Assembly: GCA_019634895.1 (NCBI GenBank) | Contig: JAHCAM010000005.1 | Coordinates: 62,001 to 126,000 of the forward strand | Direction: 5' to 3' | Source of the DNA: Steroidobacteraceae bacterium | GTDB lineage: Bacteria; Pseudomonadota; Gammaproteobacteria; Steroidobacterales; Steroidobacteraceae | DNA: 64,000 nt | In this document: positions 29,963-39,390 of the stretch, in pieces | Numbering within the stretch: the stretch's first letter is position 1 | Layout: each line of letters starts with the position of its first letter | The notes under the pieces: generated by a model | Told to the model about the DNA's origin: nothing | Databases searched by the model: none | The model's input: only the letters and a program-made list of their open reading frames with translations | Made by a program: the position numbers and the translations under genes

Positions 29963-30651
29963 GCGGCCCGTTCCCGGTCGAGCCCCGCAGCCAGCTCGTG
30001 CACCGAATCCACTCCCGGGACTTCCGCCGGCGCGCGCGGCGGCGCATGGCGGACGGGCTTGCGGATCGCGTAGACCCAGCGGATGCCGTGCCGGCGCGCG
30101 GACTCGAGCACCGGCACGGTGTCGTCCGCGAACAGCGTGCGGCCGCGGTCGAAGGACTCGCGGGCCTCGAGGTGCTCCCAGTACTGCGCGAGTTCCTTCG
30201 GCGCGCCGAGTTCGTGCGCGCTGTACACGGCGTCGAAATGCCGCCGCACCCCGAGGTGCGCATCCTTGATCGCGAGTATCTCCGGGTGCGCATTCGTCAC
30301 CAGCACCACGCGCCGGCCGCTGGCGCGCACGCGCGCGACGAAAGCGCGCGATTCCGGCAGCCAGGCGATGCGGTGGCGGGTCGCGCGCTTGAGCGCCACG
30401 ACGTCGAGCGCGAGCGCCCGGCTCCAGTAGTCCACGCAGTACCATTCGAGCGTGCCGCGCGTCGCCTCGTGGATCGGGCGCATGCGGCGGTGCGCCTCGT
30501 CCACCGAGATGCCGTTGCTCTCGGCGTAGCGCCGGGGCAGGACCTGCTGCCAGAAATGGATGTCGCAACCGAGGTCGAGCACGGTGCCGTCCATGTCGAG
30601 CAGGACGGTGTCGATCGCGGACCAGTCCGGGGAATGGCCGTTCAGCTTCAC
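29944..30651 (-). CDS. yrfG: HAD-family GMP/IMP nucleotidase (YrfG-like)
   Basis: A 235-residue haloacid dehalogenase phosphatase. The nucleophile motif [13 protein letters not shown] has D19 and D21. Motif II is VLVTNAHPE, and the acidic motif is [12 protein letters not shown]. The stretch [17 protein letters not shown] matches YrfG, which dephosphorylates purine nucleotides. It overlaps the end of rhlB by 19 bases, tail to tail, and is divergent from cysQ across a 23-base gap. Substrate preference is inferred from similarity. Confidence 0.85.
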   Translation of the reverse strand: MKLNGHSPDWSAIDTVLLDMDGTVLDLGCDIHFWQQVLPRRYAESNGISVDEAHRRMRPIHEATRGTLEWYCVDYWSRALALDVVALKRATRHRIAWLPESRAFVARVRASGRRVVLVTNAHPEILAIKDAHLGVRRHFDAVYSAHELGAPKELAQYWEHLEARESFDRGRTLFADDTVPVLESARRHGIRWVYAIRKPVRHAPPRAPAEVPGVDSVHELAAGLDRERAAQPPGA

Positions 30652-30674
30652 GCGCCTATGATATAGGACCGGAC

Positions 30675-31475
30675 ATGGCCGATAACCTCTCCCGGTTGCT
30701 GCCCGAGGTGATCGCGATCGCCCGCGAGGCCGGGCGCACGATCCTCGAGGTGTACGAATCGTCCTATACCGTCAAGGAGAAGGACGATCGCTCGCCGCTG
30801 ACCGAGGCAGACCTGCGCTCGGAGAAGCTGATCCTGGCCGGCCTCAGGCGCATCGCACCGGAGGTCCCCGTGCTCTCCGAGGAGACCGGCCAGGCGCCCT
30901 GGGCCACGCGCCGCAGCTGGAGCAGGCTGTGGGTGGTGGATCCGCTCGACGGCACCAGGGAGTTCATCGGCCGCAACGGCGAGTTTACGGTCAACATCGC
31001 GCTGGCGCAGGACGGGCGCGTGGTGCTCGGCGTGGTGCACGCGCCCGCGCTCGGGCGCAGCTACTTCGCCTGCGAGGGTGCCGGTGCCTTCCGCTCGGAT
31101 GCGGCGGCCGCGGGCAGGCCGATCCATGTCGCGAAACGCGGACCCGGCCCGGTGCGCGTGGTCGGCAGCCGCTCGCACCGCGGCAGTTCGCTGGACGCGT
31201 TCCTCGAGCGCGTCGGGCCGCATGAACTGGTCGAGGTCGGCAGCTCCCTGAAGCTCTGCCTGGTCGCGGAAGGCGCCGCCGACGTCTATCCGCGTCTCGG
31301 CCCGACCTGCGAATGGGACACGGCTGCCGGGCAGTGCGTGCTCGAACAGGCCGGCGGCCAGGTGCTCACCCTGGAGGGCCGTCCGCTCGCCTACAACGCG
31401 CGCGAGGAGGTCCTCAATCCCTTCTTCGTCGGCTTCGCGGATCCGGACACCGACTGGCTCGCGTTGATGCGATGA
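30675..31475 (+). CDS. cysQ: 3'(2'),5'-bisphosphate nucleotidase CysQ
   Basis: A 266-residue Li+-sensitive phosphatase of the inositol monophosphatase family that removes PAP formed in sulfate assimilation. Metal motifs: EADLRSEKLI, WVVDPLDGTREFI, and CEWDTAAGQCVLEQAGG. ATG preceded by GGACCGGA; a -10-like TATGAT lies at 30657. It opens a six-gene run in which each start overlaps or abuts the preceding stop. The sulfotransferase at 2922-3878 would also produce PAP. Confidence 0.93.
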   Translation: MADNLSRLLPEVIAIAREAGRTILEVYESSYTVKEKDDRSPLTEADLRSEKLILAGLRRIAPEVPVLSEETGQAPWATRRSWSRLWVVDPLDGTREFIGRNGEFTVNIALAQDGRVVLGVVHAPALGRSYFACEGAGAFRSDAAAAGRPIHVAKRGPGPVRVVGSRSHRGSSLDAFLERVGPHELVEVGSSLKLCLVAEGAADVYPRLGPTCEWDTAAGQCVLEQAGGQVLTLEGRPLAYNAREEVLNPFFVGFADPDTDWLALMR

Positions 31476-31783
31476 GCTGGGAGCTGCTGGCCGCCGCCGC
31501 GTTCGCCGCCGCGCTCGGATTGTTCTGGCATTCGAGCCTGGCGGCGCGCGAGCTCGCGAACCGCGTCGCTGCCGAGACCTGCACGGAGGCGGGCGTGCAG
31601 ATGCTCGACGGCACGGTCGCGATCCACCGCCTGCGGCTGGTGCGCGGCATGGATGCCCCGTTCGCCTGGCAGCGCATCTACGTGTTCGAGTACACGGAGG
31701 ACGGCTACAGCCGCAAGCGCGGCTTCGTCGTCACTACCGGCGATTTGCTGGACTCGGTCGGGCTCGGGCCGCGCGCCGCATGA
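31472..31783 (+). CDS. DUF3301 family protein
   Basis: A 103-residue protein with one N-terminal membrane helix (WELLAAAAFAAALGLFW). It has the DUF3301 pattern of conserved tryptophan and aromatic residues (GTVAIHRLRLVRG, WQRIYVFEYTEDGYSR). The family is found in gammaproteobacteria near cysQ and has no known function. The ATG overlaps the cysQ stop by four bases and its stop overlaps the next start by four. Confidence 0.85.
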   Translation: MSWELLAAAAFAAALGLFWHSSLAARELANRVAAETCTEAGVQMLDGTVAIHRLRLVRGMDAPFAWQRIYVFEYTEDGYSRKRGFVVTTGDLLDSVGLGPRAA

Positions 31784-32652
31784 ATCACCGGTCAGCCGTC
31801 GATCTGCACCTGCATTCGACCGCCTCGGACGGCATGCTTTCCCCGGCCGAGCTCGTCGCGCACGTGGCCGCCTGCGGCGTGCGCCTGATGGCGCTCACCG
31901 ACCACGATACGGTCGCCGGCGTCGCCGAAGCGGCTGCGGCGGCGCAGGTGCATGGCATCGGCTTCGTCGCCGGCGTCGAGATTTCGGTGTCCTGGCGCGG
32001 GCGCTCGCTGCACCTGCTGGGCCTCGCCATCGACCCGGCGGCGCCCGCGCTCACAAGCGGGCTCGCCGGGCAGGTCTCGCTGCGCCTGCAACGGGCTGCG
32101 CGGATCGCGGAGCGCCTCGATGCCCGCGGCGCGCCGGGCCGCGAGGCGCTCGAGGCATTGCAGTCGCGGGGCGTGATTCCCACCCGCATGCATTTCGCGC
32201 GCGAACTGGTCGCGCTCGGGATCGCACCGGACCCGGGCGCGGCCTTCGAGCGCTGGCTGGGACGCGGCCGGCCTGGTCACGTGCGGGCGGACTGGCCGGA
32301 GCTCGCCGAGGCGACGCGGTGGATCCGGGCGGCCGGCGGCAAGGCCGCGATCGCGCACCCGATGCGCTATCCCCTCTCCGCCGGTGCGCGGCGCGAGCTG
32401 TGCGCCGAATTCGCCGCTGCCGGCGGCCATGGCATCGAGGTCGTCACCGGCGGCGGCAGCCCGAATCACCGCGAACAGGCGCTTTCCCTGGCGGTCCGCA
32501 GCGGCCTCGAGGGCTCGGTCGGTTCCGACTTCCACGACCCGGCGATTCCGTGGAATCCGCCGGGTCGATTGGCTAAGCTTCCCGGGTCGGTCCGCCCGGT
32601 GTGGCGGGGCGCTCCGTTCCCCGGCCTCGCGGCCGACCCCGAGACCGCATGA
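31780..32652 (+). CDS. rnm: PHP-domain 5'-3' exoribonuclease (RNase AM / YciV-like)
   Basis: A 290-residue PHP phosphoesterase. Metal ligands are seen in VDLHLHSTASDGMLSP, LTDHDTVAG, AGVEIS, HPMRYPLS and GSDFHDP. The Escherichia coli relative matures the 5' ends of rRNAs and acts on short RNAs. Cytoplasmic. Coupled by four-base overlaps to DUF3301 upstream and the YdcH-like gene downstream. Confidence 0.88.
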   Translation: MNHRSAVDLHLHSTASDGMLSPAELVAHVAACGVRLMALTDHDTVAGVAEAAAAAQVHGIGFVAGVEISVSWRGRSLHLLGLAIDPAAPALTSGLAGQVSLRLQRAARIAERLDARGAPGREALEALQSRGVIPTRMHFARELVALGIAPDPGAAFERWLGRGRPGHVRADWPELAEATRWIRAAGGKAAIAHPMRYPLSAGARRELCAEFAAAGGHGIEVVTGGGSPNHREQALSLAVRSGLEGSVGSDFHDPAIPWNPPGRLAKLPGSVRPVWRGAPFPGLAADPETA

Positions 32653-32870
32653 CGGACGAAGACAAGGTCAACACCGAGCTGTTCGCGCGGATGCAGCGGC
32701 TGCGCGAACTGCGCATCGAGCACCGCGACCTCGACGACGTCATCTGCCGCCTTTCGATGGACATCTACGTGGATGAACTGCAGCTCCGGCGGCTCAAGAA
32801 GCGCAAGCTGATGCTCAAGGACCAGATCATGCGGCTCGAGAGCGAGCTGATCCCGGACCTCAACGCCTGA
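32649..32870 (+). CDS. YdcH/DUF465-like small coiled-coil protein
   Basis: A 73-residue, highly charged, entirely helical protein (LFARMQRLRELRIEHRDLDD, then RLKKRKLMLKDQIMRLE). The size and heptad pattern fit the YdcH/DUF465 family of small coiled-coil proteins of unknown role. Start and stop overlap neighbouring genes by four bases and one base, so it is translated as part of the cysQ-arfB run. Confidence 0.75.
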   Translation: MTDEDKVNTELFARMQRLRELRIEHRDLDDVICRLSMDIYVDELQLRRLKKRKLMLKDQIMRLESELIPDLNA

Positions 32871-34216
32871 TGAACGAGCTCGGCGCCTGGTTCGCGGGGC
32901 TGTACCAGCAGGCGGGCACTGCGCAGCTCGTCGTCCTGTTGCTGACCACTCTGGTCGTGGTCGTGGGCGTTGTCATGGGCCGTCGCTGGTACCTCGGCCG
33001 GCTGGAGAACGGCCATGGCGCCCGCGGCATCGTCGCCGAGGCGCTCGCGGTCGTCTCGCCCTTCCTCGCGGGCCTGCTCGTGGTCGGCATGGCGCGCGTC
33101 GCGCTGGCGCGCGCGGGCGACGCGACCGGCTGGCTCGACACCGCGTGGACGCTGCTGGCCACGCTGGCGCTCATCCGCCTGCTCGCCTTCCTGCTCAGGC
33201 TTTCGCTCGGCAAGGGCACCCGCATCAAGGCCTGGGAACTGCGCCTCACGCTGGTCATCTGGGCGCTCATCGCCATCCAGATGCTCGGCTGGGTGGACGC
33301 CATCGTCCGGGCGCTCGACTCGATCGGGCTCGCGACCGGTGCCACGCGCATCACCATCTGGTCGGTGCTGAAGGCCTTCGCGCTGGTCACGATCTTCGTC
33401 ATCGTCAGCGTCTGGATCGCGCGCTGGATCGACCGCCGCGTCAACTCGGTGCAGGAGCTCGCCCCATCCACCCGCATCGGCATCGGCAAGTTCGCCTACG
33501 CCTTCCTGATCGCGCTCGGCATCCTGCTCGGGCTGCAGGCGGCGGGCGTCAACCTGACCGCGCTGACGGTCTTCTCCGGCGCCATCGGCCTCGGCCTTGG
33601 CTTCGGCCTGCAGGCGATCGCCGCGAACTTCGTCAGCGGCTTCGTGCTGCTGATCGACCGCTCGATCAAGCCGGGCGACGTGATCAGCTTCACCGGCGCG
33701 ACCGGCACCAGCACGACCGGCTTCGGCTGGGTCGAGGAGCTGCGCGGACGCCACATCGTGGTGCGCGACCGCGACGGCGTCGCGACGCTGGTGCCGAACC
33801 AGAACGTGATCACCAACCCGCTGATCAACTGGAGCTACGGCCACCCGCGCGTGCGGCTGCGGCTGCCGGTGCGCATCAGCTACCAGGACGACGTGGAGCT
33901 CGCGCTCCGGCTGCTGCTCGAGGCCACCGAGCACCCGCGCATCCTGCGCGACCCGCCGCCGGTGTCGCGGCTGATGGAATTCGCCGACTACGGCATGGAG
34001 ATCGAGGTGCGGTTCTGGATCGGCGACCCGGCCGAGGGCGTCAACAACGTGCGCTCCGACGTCAACCGCAGGATCTGGGCGCTGTTCCGCGGGCACGGCA
34101 TCGTCATCCCGCCCGCGCAGCGCGAGATCCGCATCCTGGAGGGCGGGAAATCGGCGTCCGCGCTGGCGCCGCGCCCGACCGGCCCGATCGCGCCCACCAC
34201 CGATCAGCAGGATTGA
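32870..34216 (+). CDS. MscS-family mechanosensitive channel
   Basis: A 448-residue channel that opens on membrane tension to release solutes. About five hydrophobic helices precede the pore region. The pore helix and beta domain are typical: SGAIGLGLGFGLQAIAANFV, SGFVLLIDRSIKPGDVI, VRDRDGVATLVPNQNVITN. The C-terminal alpha/beta domain ends near RGHGIVIPPAQREI. It has more N-terminal helices than the small MscS of Escherichia coli. Its stop overlaps the presumed TTG start of arfB. Confidence 0.92.
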   Translation: MNELGAWFAGLYQQAGTAQLVVLLLTTLVVVVGVVMGRRWYLGRLENGHGARGIVAEALAVVSPFLAGLLVVGMARVALARAGDATGWLDTAWTLLATLALIRLLAFLLRLSLGKGTRIKAWELRLTLVIWALIAIQMLGWVDAIVRALDSIGLATGATRITIWSVLKAFALVTIFVIVSVWIARWIDRRVNSVQELAPSTRIGIGKFAYAFLIALGILLGLQAAGVNLTALTVFSGAIGLGLGFGLQAIAANFVSGFVLLIDRSIKPGDVISFTGATGTSTTGFGWVEELRGRHIVVRDRDGVATLVPNQNVITNPLINWSYGHPRVRLRLPVRISYQDDVELALRLLLEATEHPRILRDPPPVSRLMEFADYGMEIEVRFWIGDPAEGVNNVRSDVNRRIWALFRGHGIVIPPAQREIRILEGGKSASALAPRPTGPIAPTTDQQD

Positions 34217-34614
34217 TCGCGATACCGGAACGCGAGTACACGCTGGCCTGGGTCCGGAGTCCGGGCCCCGGCGGGCAGAACGTCAACAAGGTCGCGACCG
34301 CCTGCGAGCTGCGCTTCTTCGTGGGCGCCACCACGCTGCTCGACGAGGGCGGCAGGCGCAGGCTGCGCGCGCTCGCGGGGCGGCGCCTCACGCAGGCCGA
34401 CGAGATCCTGATCGAGGCCCACCGGCACCGCTCGCGCGAGGCGAACCGGCGCGACGCGATCGGCCGGCTCGCGGAGCTGGTCGCGAAGGCGCGCCACGTG
34501 CCCAAGGCCCGCAAGCGCACCAAGCCCACCCGGTCGGCGCGGGCGGCAAGGCTTCAGGGCAAGAAAATCCGCAAGGAAATCAAGAAGCTGCGGTCGAAGC
34601 CTGCTTTCGACTGA
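34213..34614 (+). CDS. arfB: Alternative ribosome-rescue factor ArfB (peptidyl-tRNA hydrolase, YaeJ)
   Basis: A 133-residue release-factor-like hydrolase that frees ribosomes stalled on non-stop mRNA. The GGQ catalytic loop is in RSPGPGGQNVNKVAT. The basic C-terminal tail (KARKRTKPTRSARAARLQGKKIRKEIKKL) that enters the empty mRNA channel is present. TTG start overlapping the mscS stop, which implies translational coupling. The last 35 bases overlap the convergent RND gene. Confidence 0.88.
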   Translation: MIAIPEREYTLAWVRSPGPGGQNVNKVATACELRFFVGATTLLDEGGRRRLRALAGRRLTQADEILIEAHRHRSREANRRDAIGRLAELVAKARHVPKARKRTKPTRSARAARLQGKKIRKEIKKLRSKPAFD

Positions 34615-36952
34615 GCATCCACGCCCCCAGCGCAGGCAACAGGATCATCGCCCCCAGCATGTTGACCAGGAACATGAAGGTCAGCATCAATCCGACGTCG
34701 GCCTGGAACTTGAGCGGCGAGAACACCCAGGTCGCCACACCGATCGCCAGCGTCACGCCGGTGAAGAAGATGGCGGCACCCGTCACGCGCAGCGCTCCGA
34801 GATAGGCCTGCTGCACGCTCTCGCCCCTGCGCAGGAACTCCTGCATGCGGCTGAACAGGTAGATCCCGTAATCCACGCCGATGCCGGCGCCGAGCGCGAC
34901 CATCGGCAGCGTATTGACCTTGAGCCCGATGCCGACGAAAGCCATGACCGCATACACCAGGATCGAGACCAGCAGCAGCGGCACGATCACCATGATCGTG
35001 CCGATCACGCTCCTGAAGTTCACCAGGCACATGATGGTGACCGCCGCAAACACCCAGCCGAGGATCACGAACTCCTTGGCCTCGACCTCCTCGTTCTGCG
35101 CCGCCATGACGCCGACGTTGCCGGTCGCGAGGCGGAACTTCACGTCCGGCGTCGAGTGCGTACCACGGTACTGCTTCACGGCTGCCACCACGCGCCCGAT
35201 GGTCTCGGCACGGTGGTCGGCGAGGAAGATCATCACCGGCATCACGCTGCAGTCGCGGTTCAGCAGCCCGGTGCTGGTCTCGATGTAGTTCTGCGCCTGC
35301 ACCAGCTGGCGCTCGTCGCGCGGGAGGTTGCGCCACTTCAGGCTGCCCTCGCTCCAGCCGGCGCTGATGACCTTCGAGACGCCGGCGAGCGACATGACGT
35401 CGCGCACGCCCTCGACGTTCGCCATGTGCCAGGCGAAGCGGTCGATGGCGTCGATGATCTGGAAGTCGATGCAGCCGTCGGCCCTGGTCTCGACGATCAC
35501 GTTGATGATGTCGGTGCCGATCGAGAAGCGCGAGCTGATCAGGTTGCTGTCCTGGTTGTAGCGCGAGTCGGGCCTCAGCTCCGGAACGCCGGCCTGGGTG
35601 TCGCCGATCGGGGTCTCGAGGCCCTTGTAGAAGCCCAGCACGCCGAGCACGGCCGCCACCGCGATGATGAGCGCCGCCGGTCCCCTGTTGGTGATCCTCG
35701 ACAGCCCGTTCCACAGGGCGCGCAGGTGCTCCTGGCGCTTCGCGACCCGCCCACGGAACCGGTCGGTGATCGGCACGAAGGACACCAGCAGCGGCAGCAG
35801 GATCAGGTCGGTGAGGATGATCACGCCGATGCCGAGGCTGGCGGTCACCGCCATTTCCTGTATCACCGGAACGCGGATCAGCAGGATGGTGATGAAACCT
35901 ACCAGGTTGGCGAGCAGCGCCACGATCGCCGGCAGGAACAGCAGCCGGAAGGTGCGGCGGGCAGCATCCACGCAGTCGCAGCCCGACAGCGCGGCGTCCG
36001 AAACGGCGCTGATCTTCTGCACGCCGTGGCTGGTGCCGATCGCGAAGATGATGAACGGCACCAGGATGCCGAGCGGGTCCACGCCGTAGCCGAGCAGCAC
36101 CAGCAGCCCCAGCATCCACACCATCGCCACCAGCGAGGAGATCACCGGCACCAGCGCGATGCGCAGCGACTGGATGTAGATCCAGACGAACAGCAGCGTC
36201 AGCCCGACCGTCACGATCGCGAAGGTGATGACCGACAGCGCGCCGTCCGCGACGTCGCCCACCACCTTGGCGAAGCCGATCATGTGCACCGAGACCGGCA
36301 CGTCGACCGCGACATCCAGGTTCGCGCCCTCGATCCGCGCCCGCACCTTCTGCTCCAGCTCGCGCGAGATCGCGATGTAGTCCACCGGCTCGCCGGTCTC
36401 CGGGTTGGCGTCGAGCAGCTGCGCGCTCACCATCGCGCCGGAGAAGTCGTTGGCCACCAGCCGGCCGACGATGCCGGCCTTCAGGATGTTCTCCTTGACG
36501 CGCGCGAGGCCGTCCTCGTCCGGCTGGAAGTCGGACGGGATGACGTCGCCCGCCTCGATGCCCCCCTCGACCACCTCCGTGTAGCGCGTGTTCGGCGTCC
36601 ACAGCGACTGCACGCGCGAACGGTCCACGCCCTCGATGAAGAACACCTCGTCGGTGGCGATCTTGAGCGCGTCGAAGAACTCGGGCGTGAACATGTTGCC
36701 GTCGCGGGCGAACAGCGCGATCAGCAGCCGGTTGGCGCCGCCGAACTCCTCCTTGTGGTCGAGGTAGGTCCGGATGTACTCGTGCTCGAGCGGCAGCTGC
36801 TTGGTGAAGTTGGTGTCGAGCTTGAGCCCGGTGGCCGCGATCCAGCCGAGCACGGCCGTGACCACCGCGAAGATGCCGAGGATCAGCGTGCGGTTGCCGA
36901 AGACACGCGGTTCGAGGTACTCGGCGATGCGGGTGTCGCCCGACTCCTTCAC
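34580..36952 (-). CDS. RND/MMPL-family transporter
   Basis: A 790-residue inner-membrane exporter of the MMPL/hydrophobe type. One N-terminal helix (LILGIFAVVTAVLGWIAATG) is followed by a large periplasmic loop and a five-helix bundle. A second half has the same plan, giving about 12 helices. The proton-relay region contains GAGIGVDYGIYLFSRMQEFL and, in the first half, FAIGTSHGVQKI. GTG start overlapping the stop of the Ycf48-like gene by three bases. Last gene of a DUF1302-DUF1329-Ycf48-RND operon. Substrate unknown; lipids or other hydrophobic molecules are likely from family knowledge. Confidence 0.9.
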   Translation of the reverse strand: MKESGDTRIAEYLEPRVFGNRTLILGIFAVVTAVLGWIAATGLKLDTNFTKQLPLEHEYIRTYLDHKEEFGGANRLLIALFARDGNMFTPEFFDALKIATDEVFFIEGVDRSRVQSLWTPNTRYTEVVEGGIEAGDVIPSDFQPDEDGLARVKENILKAGIVGRLVANDFSGAMVSAQLLDANPETGEPVDYIAISRELEQKVRARIEGANLDVAVDVPVSVHMIGFAKVVGDVADGALSVITFAIVTVGLTLLFVWIYIQSLRIALVPVISSLVAMVWMLGLLVLLGYGVDPLGILVPFIIFAIGTSHGVQKISAVSDAALSGCDCVDAARRTFRLLFLPAIVALLANLVGFITILLIRVPVIQEMAVTASLGIGVIILTDLILLPLLVSFVPITDRFRGRVAKRQEHLRALWNGLSRITNRGPAALIIAVAAVLGVLGFYKGLETPIGDTQAGVPELRPDSRYNQDSNLISSRFSIGTDIINVIVETRADGCIDFQIIDAIDRFAWHMANVEGVRDVMSLAGVSKVISAGWSEGSLKWRNLPRDERQLVQAQNYIETSTGLLNRDCSVMPVMIFLADHRAETIGRVVAAVKQYRGTHSTPDVKFRLATGNVGVMAAQNEEVEAKEFVILGWVFAAVTIMCLVNFRSVIGTIMVIVPLLLVSILVYAVMAFVGIGLKVNTLPMVALGAGIGVDYGIYLFSRMQEFLRRGESVQQAYLGALRVTGAAIFFTGVTLAIGVATWVFSPLKFQADVGLMLTFMFLVNMLGAMILLPALGAWMLSRKQASTAAS

Positions 36953-37989
36953 GGCGCGCCCCCTTCGATGCCGGGCAGCGTCGTGCGCATGACGCCGTCC
37001 TCCCCGGCCACGATCACCGCGCCGTCCGCGGCGGGCAGCACCGCGGACAGCGCCTTGCGGTCCTCGCGCTGGTGCAGCGCGAAGGTGCGCCCGCCGTCAT
37101 GGCTCGCGAGCTGCACGCCCGCCATGCCGACGATGACGACGGTTTCGGCATCCACGCGCGTGCCGGCATTCAGCAGCGCGACCGTGCCGGTCTCGACCGG
37201 TGTCCACTGCATGCCGCCGTCGTCGGAGCGGAACAGGTTGCCGCGCAGCCCGAAGGCCAGCAGCGCGTCGCCGTCCAGCGGCAGGACGCCGTAGAAAGAG
37301 CCGTCGTACGGCGACGGCAGCTCGCGCCAGCTCGCGCCGTCGTCGTCGGAGCGGAACAGGCGGCCGGCCTCGGCGCCGAGGTAGACGCGCCGGCCCGGGC
37401 CCCGCGCGATGGCATTCAGGTGGAACTCGAAGCCGAGGTCCACGTCGGCCTCCATCTCGTCCGCATCCTCGACGGCCGGCCTGGTGCTGCCGTCGAGCGG
37501 CACCGGATCGAACGGCACCTGGCTCCACACGCGGCCGCCGTCCGCGGTCGTGTAGATGACACCGTAGGCGCCGGTCGCGATGCCGCGCTCGCGGTCCGCG
37601 AACCAGACGTCGAGCAGGGGCTGCTGGTGCTCGGGCGCGAAGTGGGTGAGCTCCCAGGTCCTGCCACCGTCCCAGGTGCAGAGGATCGTCTCGACGTGGC
37701 CGACGGCGCAGCCATGCTCGGCGTCGTTGAAGTGCACGGCGGTCAGGTTGGCGCTGCCCGGCACCTGCACCTGGGTCCAGCTGCGGCCCTCGTCGTCCGA
37801 ATACAGCACGTGGCCGCGCTCGCCGACCGCGAACACGCGCTCGCCCGCCCGGGCAAGGTCGATCAGCAGCGAGCGCGCCGCCAGCGGCGCGATGACCGAC
37901 GGCTGCGCGGCCGGATCCGCCGGCCGCGCGTCCTGCGCGATTGCTGGCGACGCCACCGCCAGGGCGCAAGCCGCCAGCGCCGGTCTCAC
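36949..37989 (-). CDS. Ycf48/BNR-repeat beta-propeller protein, exported
   Basis: A 346-residue secreted protein with signal peptide RPALAACALAVASPAIAQ. It is built of beta-propeller blades with Asp-box-like SDDEGRSWTQVQ, TWDGGRTWELT, TADGGRVWSQV, SDDDGASWREL and SDDGGMQWTPV, typical of Ycf48 and sialidase-like folds. In such operons it likely serves as a periplasmic assembly or adaptor protein for the RND pump; this is inference. GTG start one base after DUF1329 and overlapping the RND gene at its end. Confidence 0.85.
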   Translation of the reverse strand: MRPALAACALAVASPAIAQDARPADPAAQPSVIAPLAARSLLIDLARAGERVFAVGERGHVLYSDDEGRSWTQVQVPGSANLTAVHFNDAEHGCAVGHVETILCTWDGGRTWELTHFAPEHQQPLLDVWFADRERGIATGAYGVIYTTADGGRVWSQVPFDPVPLDGSTRPAVEDADEMEADVDLGFEFHLNAIARGPGRRVYLGAEAGRLFRSDDDGASWRELPSPYDGSFYGVLPLDGDALLAFGLRGNLFRSDDGGMQWTPVETGTVALLNAGTRVDAETVVIVGMAGVQLASHDGGRTFALHQREDRKALSAVLPAADGAVIVAGEDGVMRTTLPGIEGGAP

Positions 37990-37990
37990 G

Positions 37991-39370
37991 TCAGCGCGTG
38001 CCCCGGCGGGCGATGGCGGCCGGCGTGAAGTCCGCGGCCGTGCGCCTGGCGTTGAAGTTGACGGTCATCGGCTCCTCGTTGTCGAGACCGAGCGCGAGGT
38101 AGCGGCCGGACTGCAGGTCGTAGGTGAGCTCCAGCGTGGTCCAGAAGGTCGGGATCTCGTAGTAGTTGATCGAGTGGCCCTCCTGCACCCGCCAGAGCTG
38201 GTCGCGGTTGTCGTAGCAGTCCACCACCAGGATCTGCCACGAGTCCTCGTCCACGTAGAACGTGCGGCGCTTGTAGATGTGCCGCTGGCCGGAGCGCAGC
38301 GTCGCGTCCACGACCCACACCCGGTGCAGCTCGTAGCGTGCGTGCTCCTGGTTGATGTGCAGCGGGCTGATGATGTCGCTGTTCTTGAGCTTGTTGCTGT
38401 GCAGCGGGTAGGCGTTGTAGGGAACGAGGATTTCCTTCTTGCCGACCAGCTTCCAGTCGTAGCGCTCGGGACTGCCGTTGTAGATGTCGAACTGGTCCGA
38501 GGTGCGCAGCCCGTCGGAACCCGTGCCCGGATTGTCGAAGGCGACGTTCGGCGCCCGGCGCACCCGGCGCTGGCCCGGGTTGTAGAGCCAGGCCTTGCGG
38601 TGCTCGAGGGTCTGGTCGAGCGTCTCGTGCACCAGCAGGATCTCGCCCGCGAGCCGGGCCGGGGCGATCGTTTCCTGGATGAAGTAGAGCACCACGTTGT
38701 CGAGTGCGGCCTCGGTCGCGCCCGGCAGGCTGTAGCCCACCATCGTCTCGTCGCGGAACTTCACCAGGTTGTAGGCGCCGGTGCGGGTGACCGCCGCCTG
38801 GCCGATGATGCGCTCGGCGATCTCGGCGCGGAAGCGCAGGATGTGGTTCCAGATGACCTCGACGCCCTGGCTCGGGATCGGGAACGGCACGCCGATGATC
38901 GCGCCGGTGACGCCGGTGCCGGCGCCGGTAAGCCTGGCGGTGGCCGCGTTCGCCCTGGTGGCGTCATAGATCCGCTGCGGGAAGGCCGCCGAGCGGCGCG
39001 ACGGGTACACGTTCATGAAGTACGTGCCCTTGTACGCGTTCAGCAGCGCCTTGTGCCCGGCGGTCAGGCTGTCCGCGTAGCGCGCCATGTTGCCGGCGTC
39101 GACCTTGTACAGCGGCTTGTCGCTCGCGTACGGATCGGGATGATGGCCGCCCGACTTGAAGTTCGGGAATCCCGCCTTCGCCGCCGAGGTGATGCCGCCG
39201 TCCCAGGCGGGGATCGTGCCGGCGGCATTGCCGGCCTTCTCCGCACCCATGGGCGTGAGGTCGGCGCCGAGGCGCGCGGCCTGCTGGGCGGTGACGGCGG
39301 CGCTGGCAGCGGCGGCGGCGCCCGCGACGGCGAGCACGCCCGCGCGCAGCATGTTCTTGAGGATCGTCAT
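37991..39370 (-). CDS. DUF1329 periplasmic protein (LolB-like fold family)
   Basis: A 459-residue exported protein. Signal peptide AGVLAVAGAAAAASAAVTAQ, then the DUF1329 start with LGADLTPMGAEKAGN and GTIPAWDGGI. Later conserved parts include YKGTYFMNVYPSRR, LWRVQEG and YDLQSGRYLA. ATG at 39370 has GGAGG upstream, 20 bases after DUF1302. The family nearly always accompanies DUF1302 and is thought to handle a lipid-like ligand in the periplasm, though no biochemical role is certain. The long frame upstream is a DUF1302 shadow. Confidence 0.9.
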   Translation of the reverse strand: MTILKNMLRAGVLAVAGAAAAASAAVTAQQAARLGADLTPMGAEKAGNAAGTIPAWDGGITSAAKAGFPNFKSGGHHPDPYASDKPLYKVDAGNMARYADSLTAGHKALLNAYKGTYFMNVYPSRRSAAFPQRIYDATRANAATARLTGAGTGVTGAIIGVPFPIPSQGVEVIWNHILRFRAEIAERIIGQAAVTRTGAYNLVKFRDETMVGYSLPGATEAALDNVVLYFIQETIAPARLAGEILLVHETLDQTLEHRKAWLYNPGQRRVRRAPNVAFDNPGTGSDGLRTSDQFDIYNGSPERYDWKLVGKKEILVPYNAYPLHSNKLKNSDIISPLHINQEHARYELHRVWVVDATLRSGQRHIYKRRTFYVDEDSWQILVVDCYDNRDQLWRVQEGHSINYYEIPTFWTTLELTYDLQSGRYLALGLDNEEPMTVNFNARRTAADFTPAAIARRGTR

Positions 39371-39390
39371 GACTGGCCTCCGGACGTGGT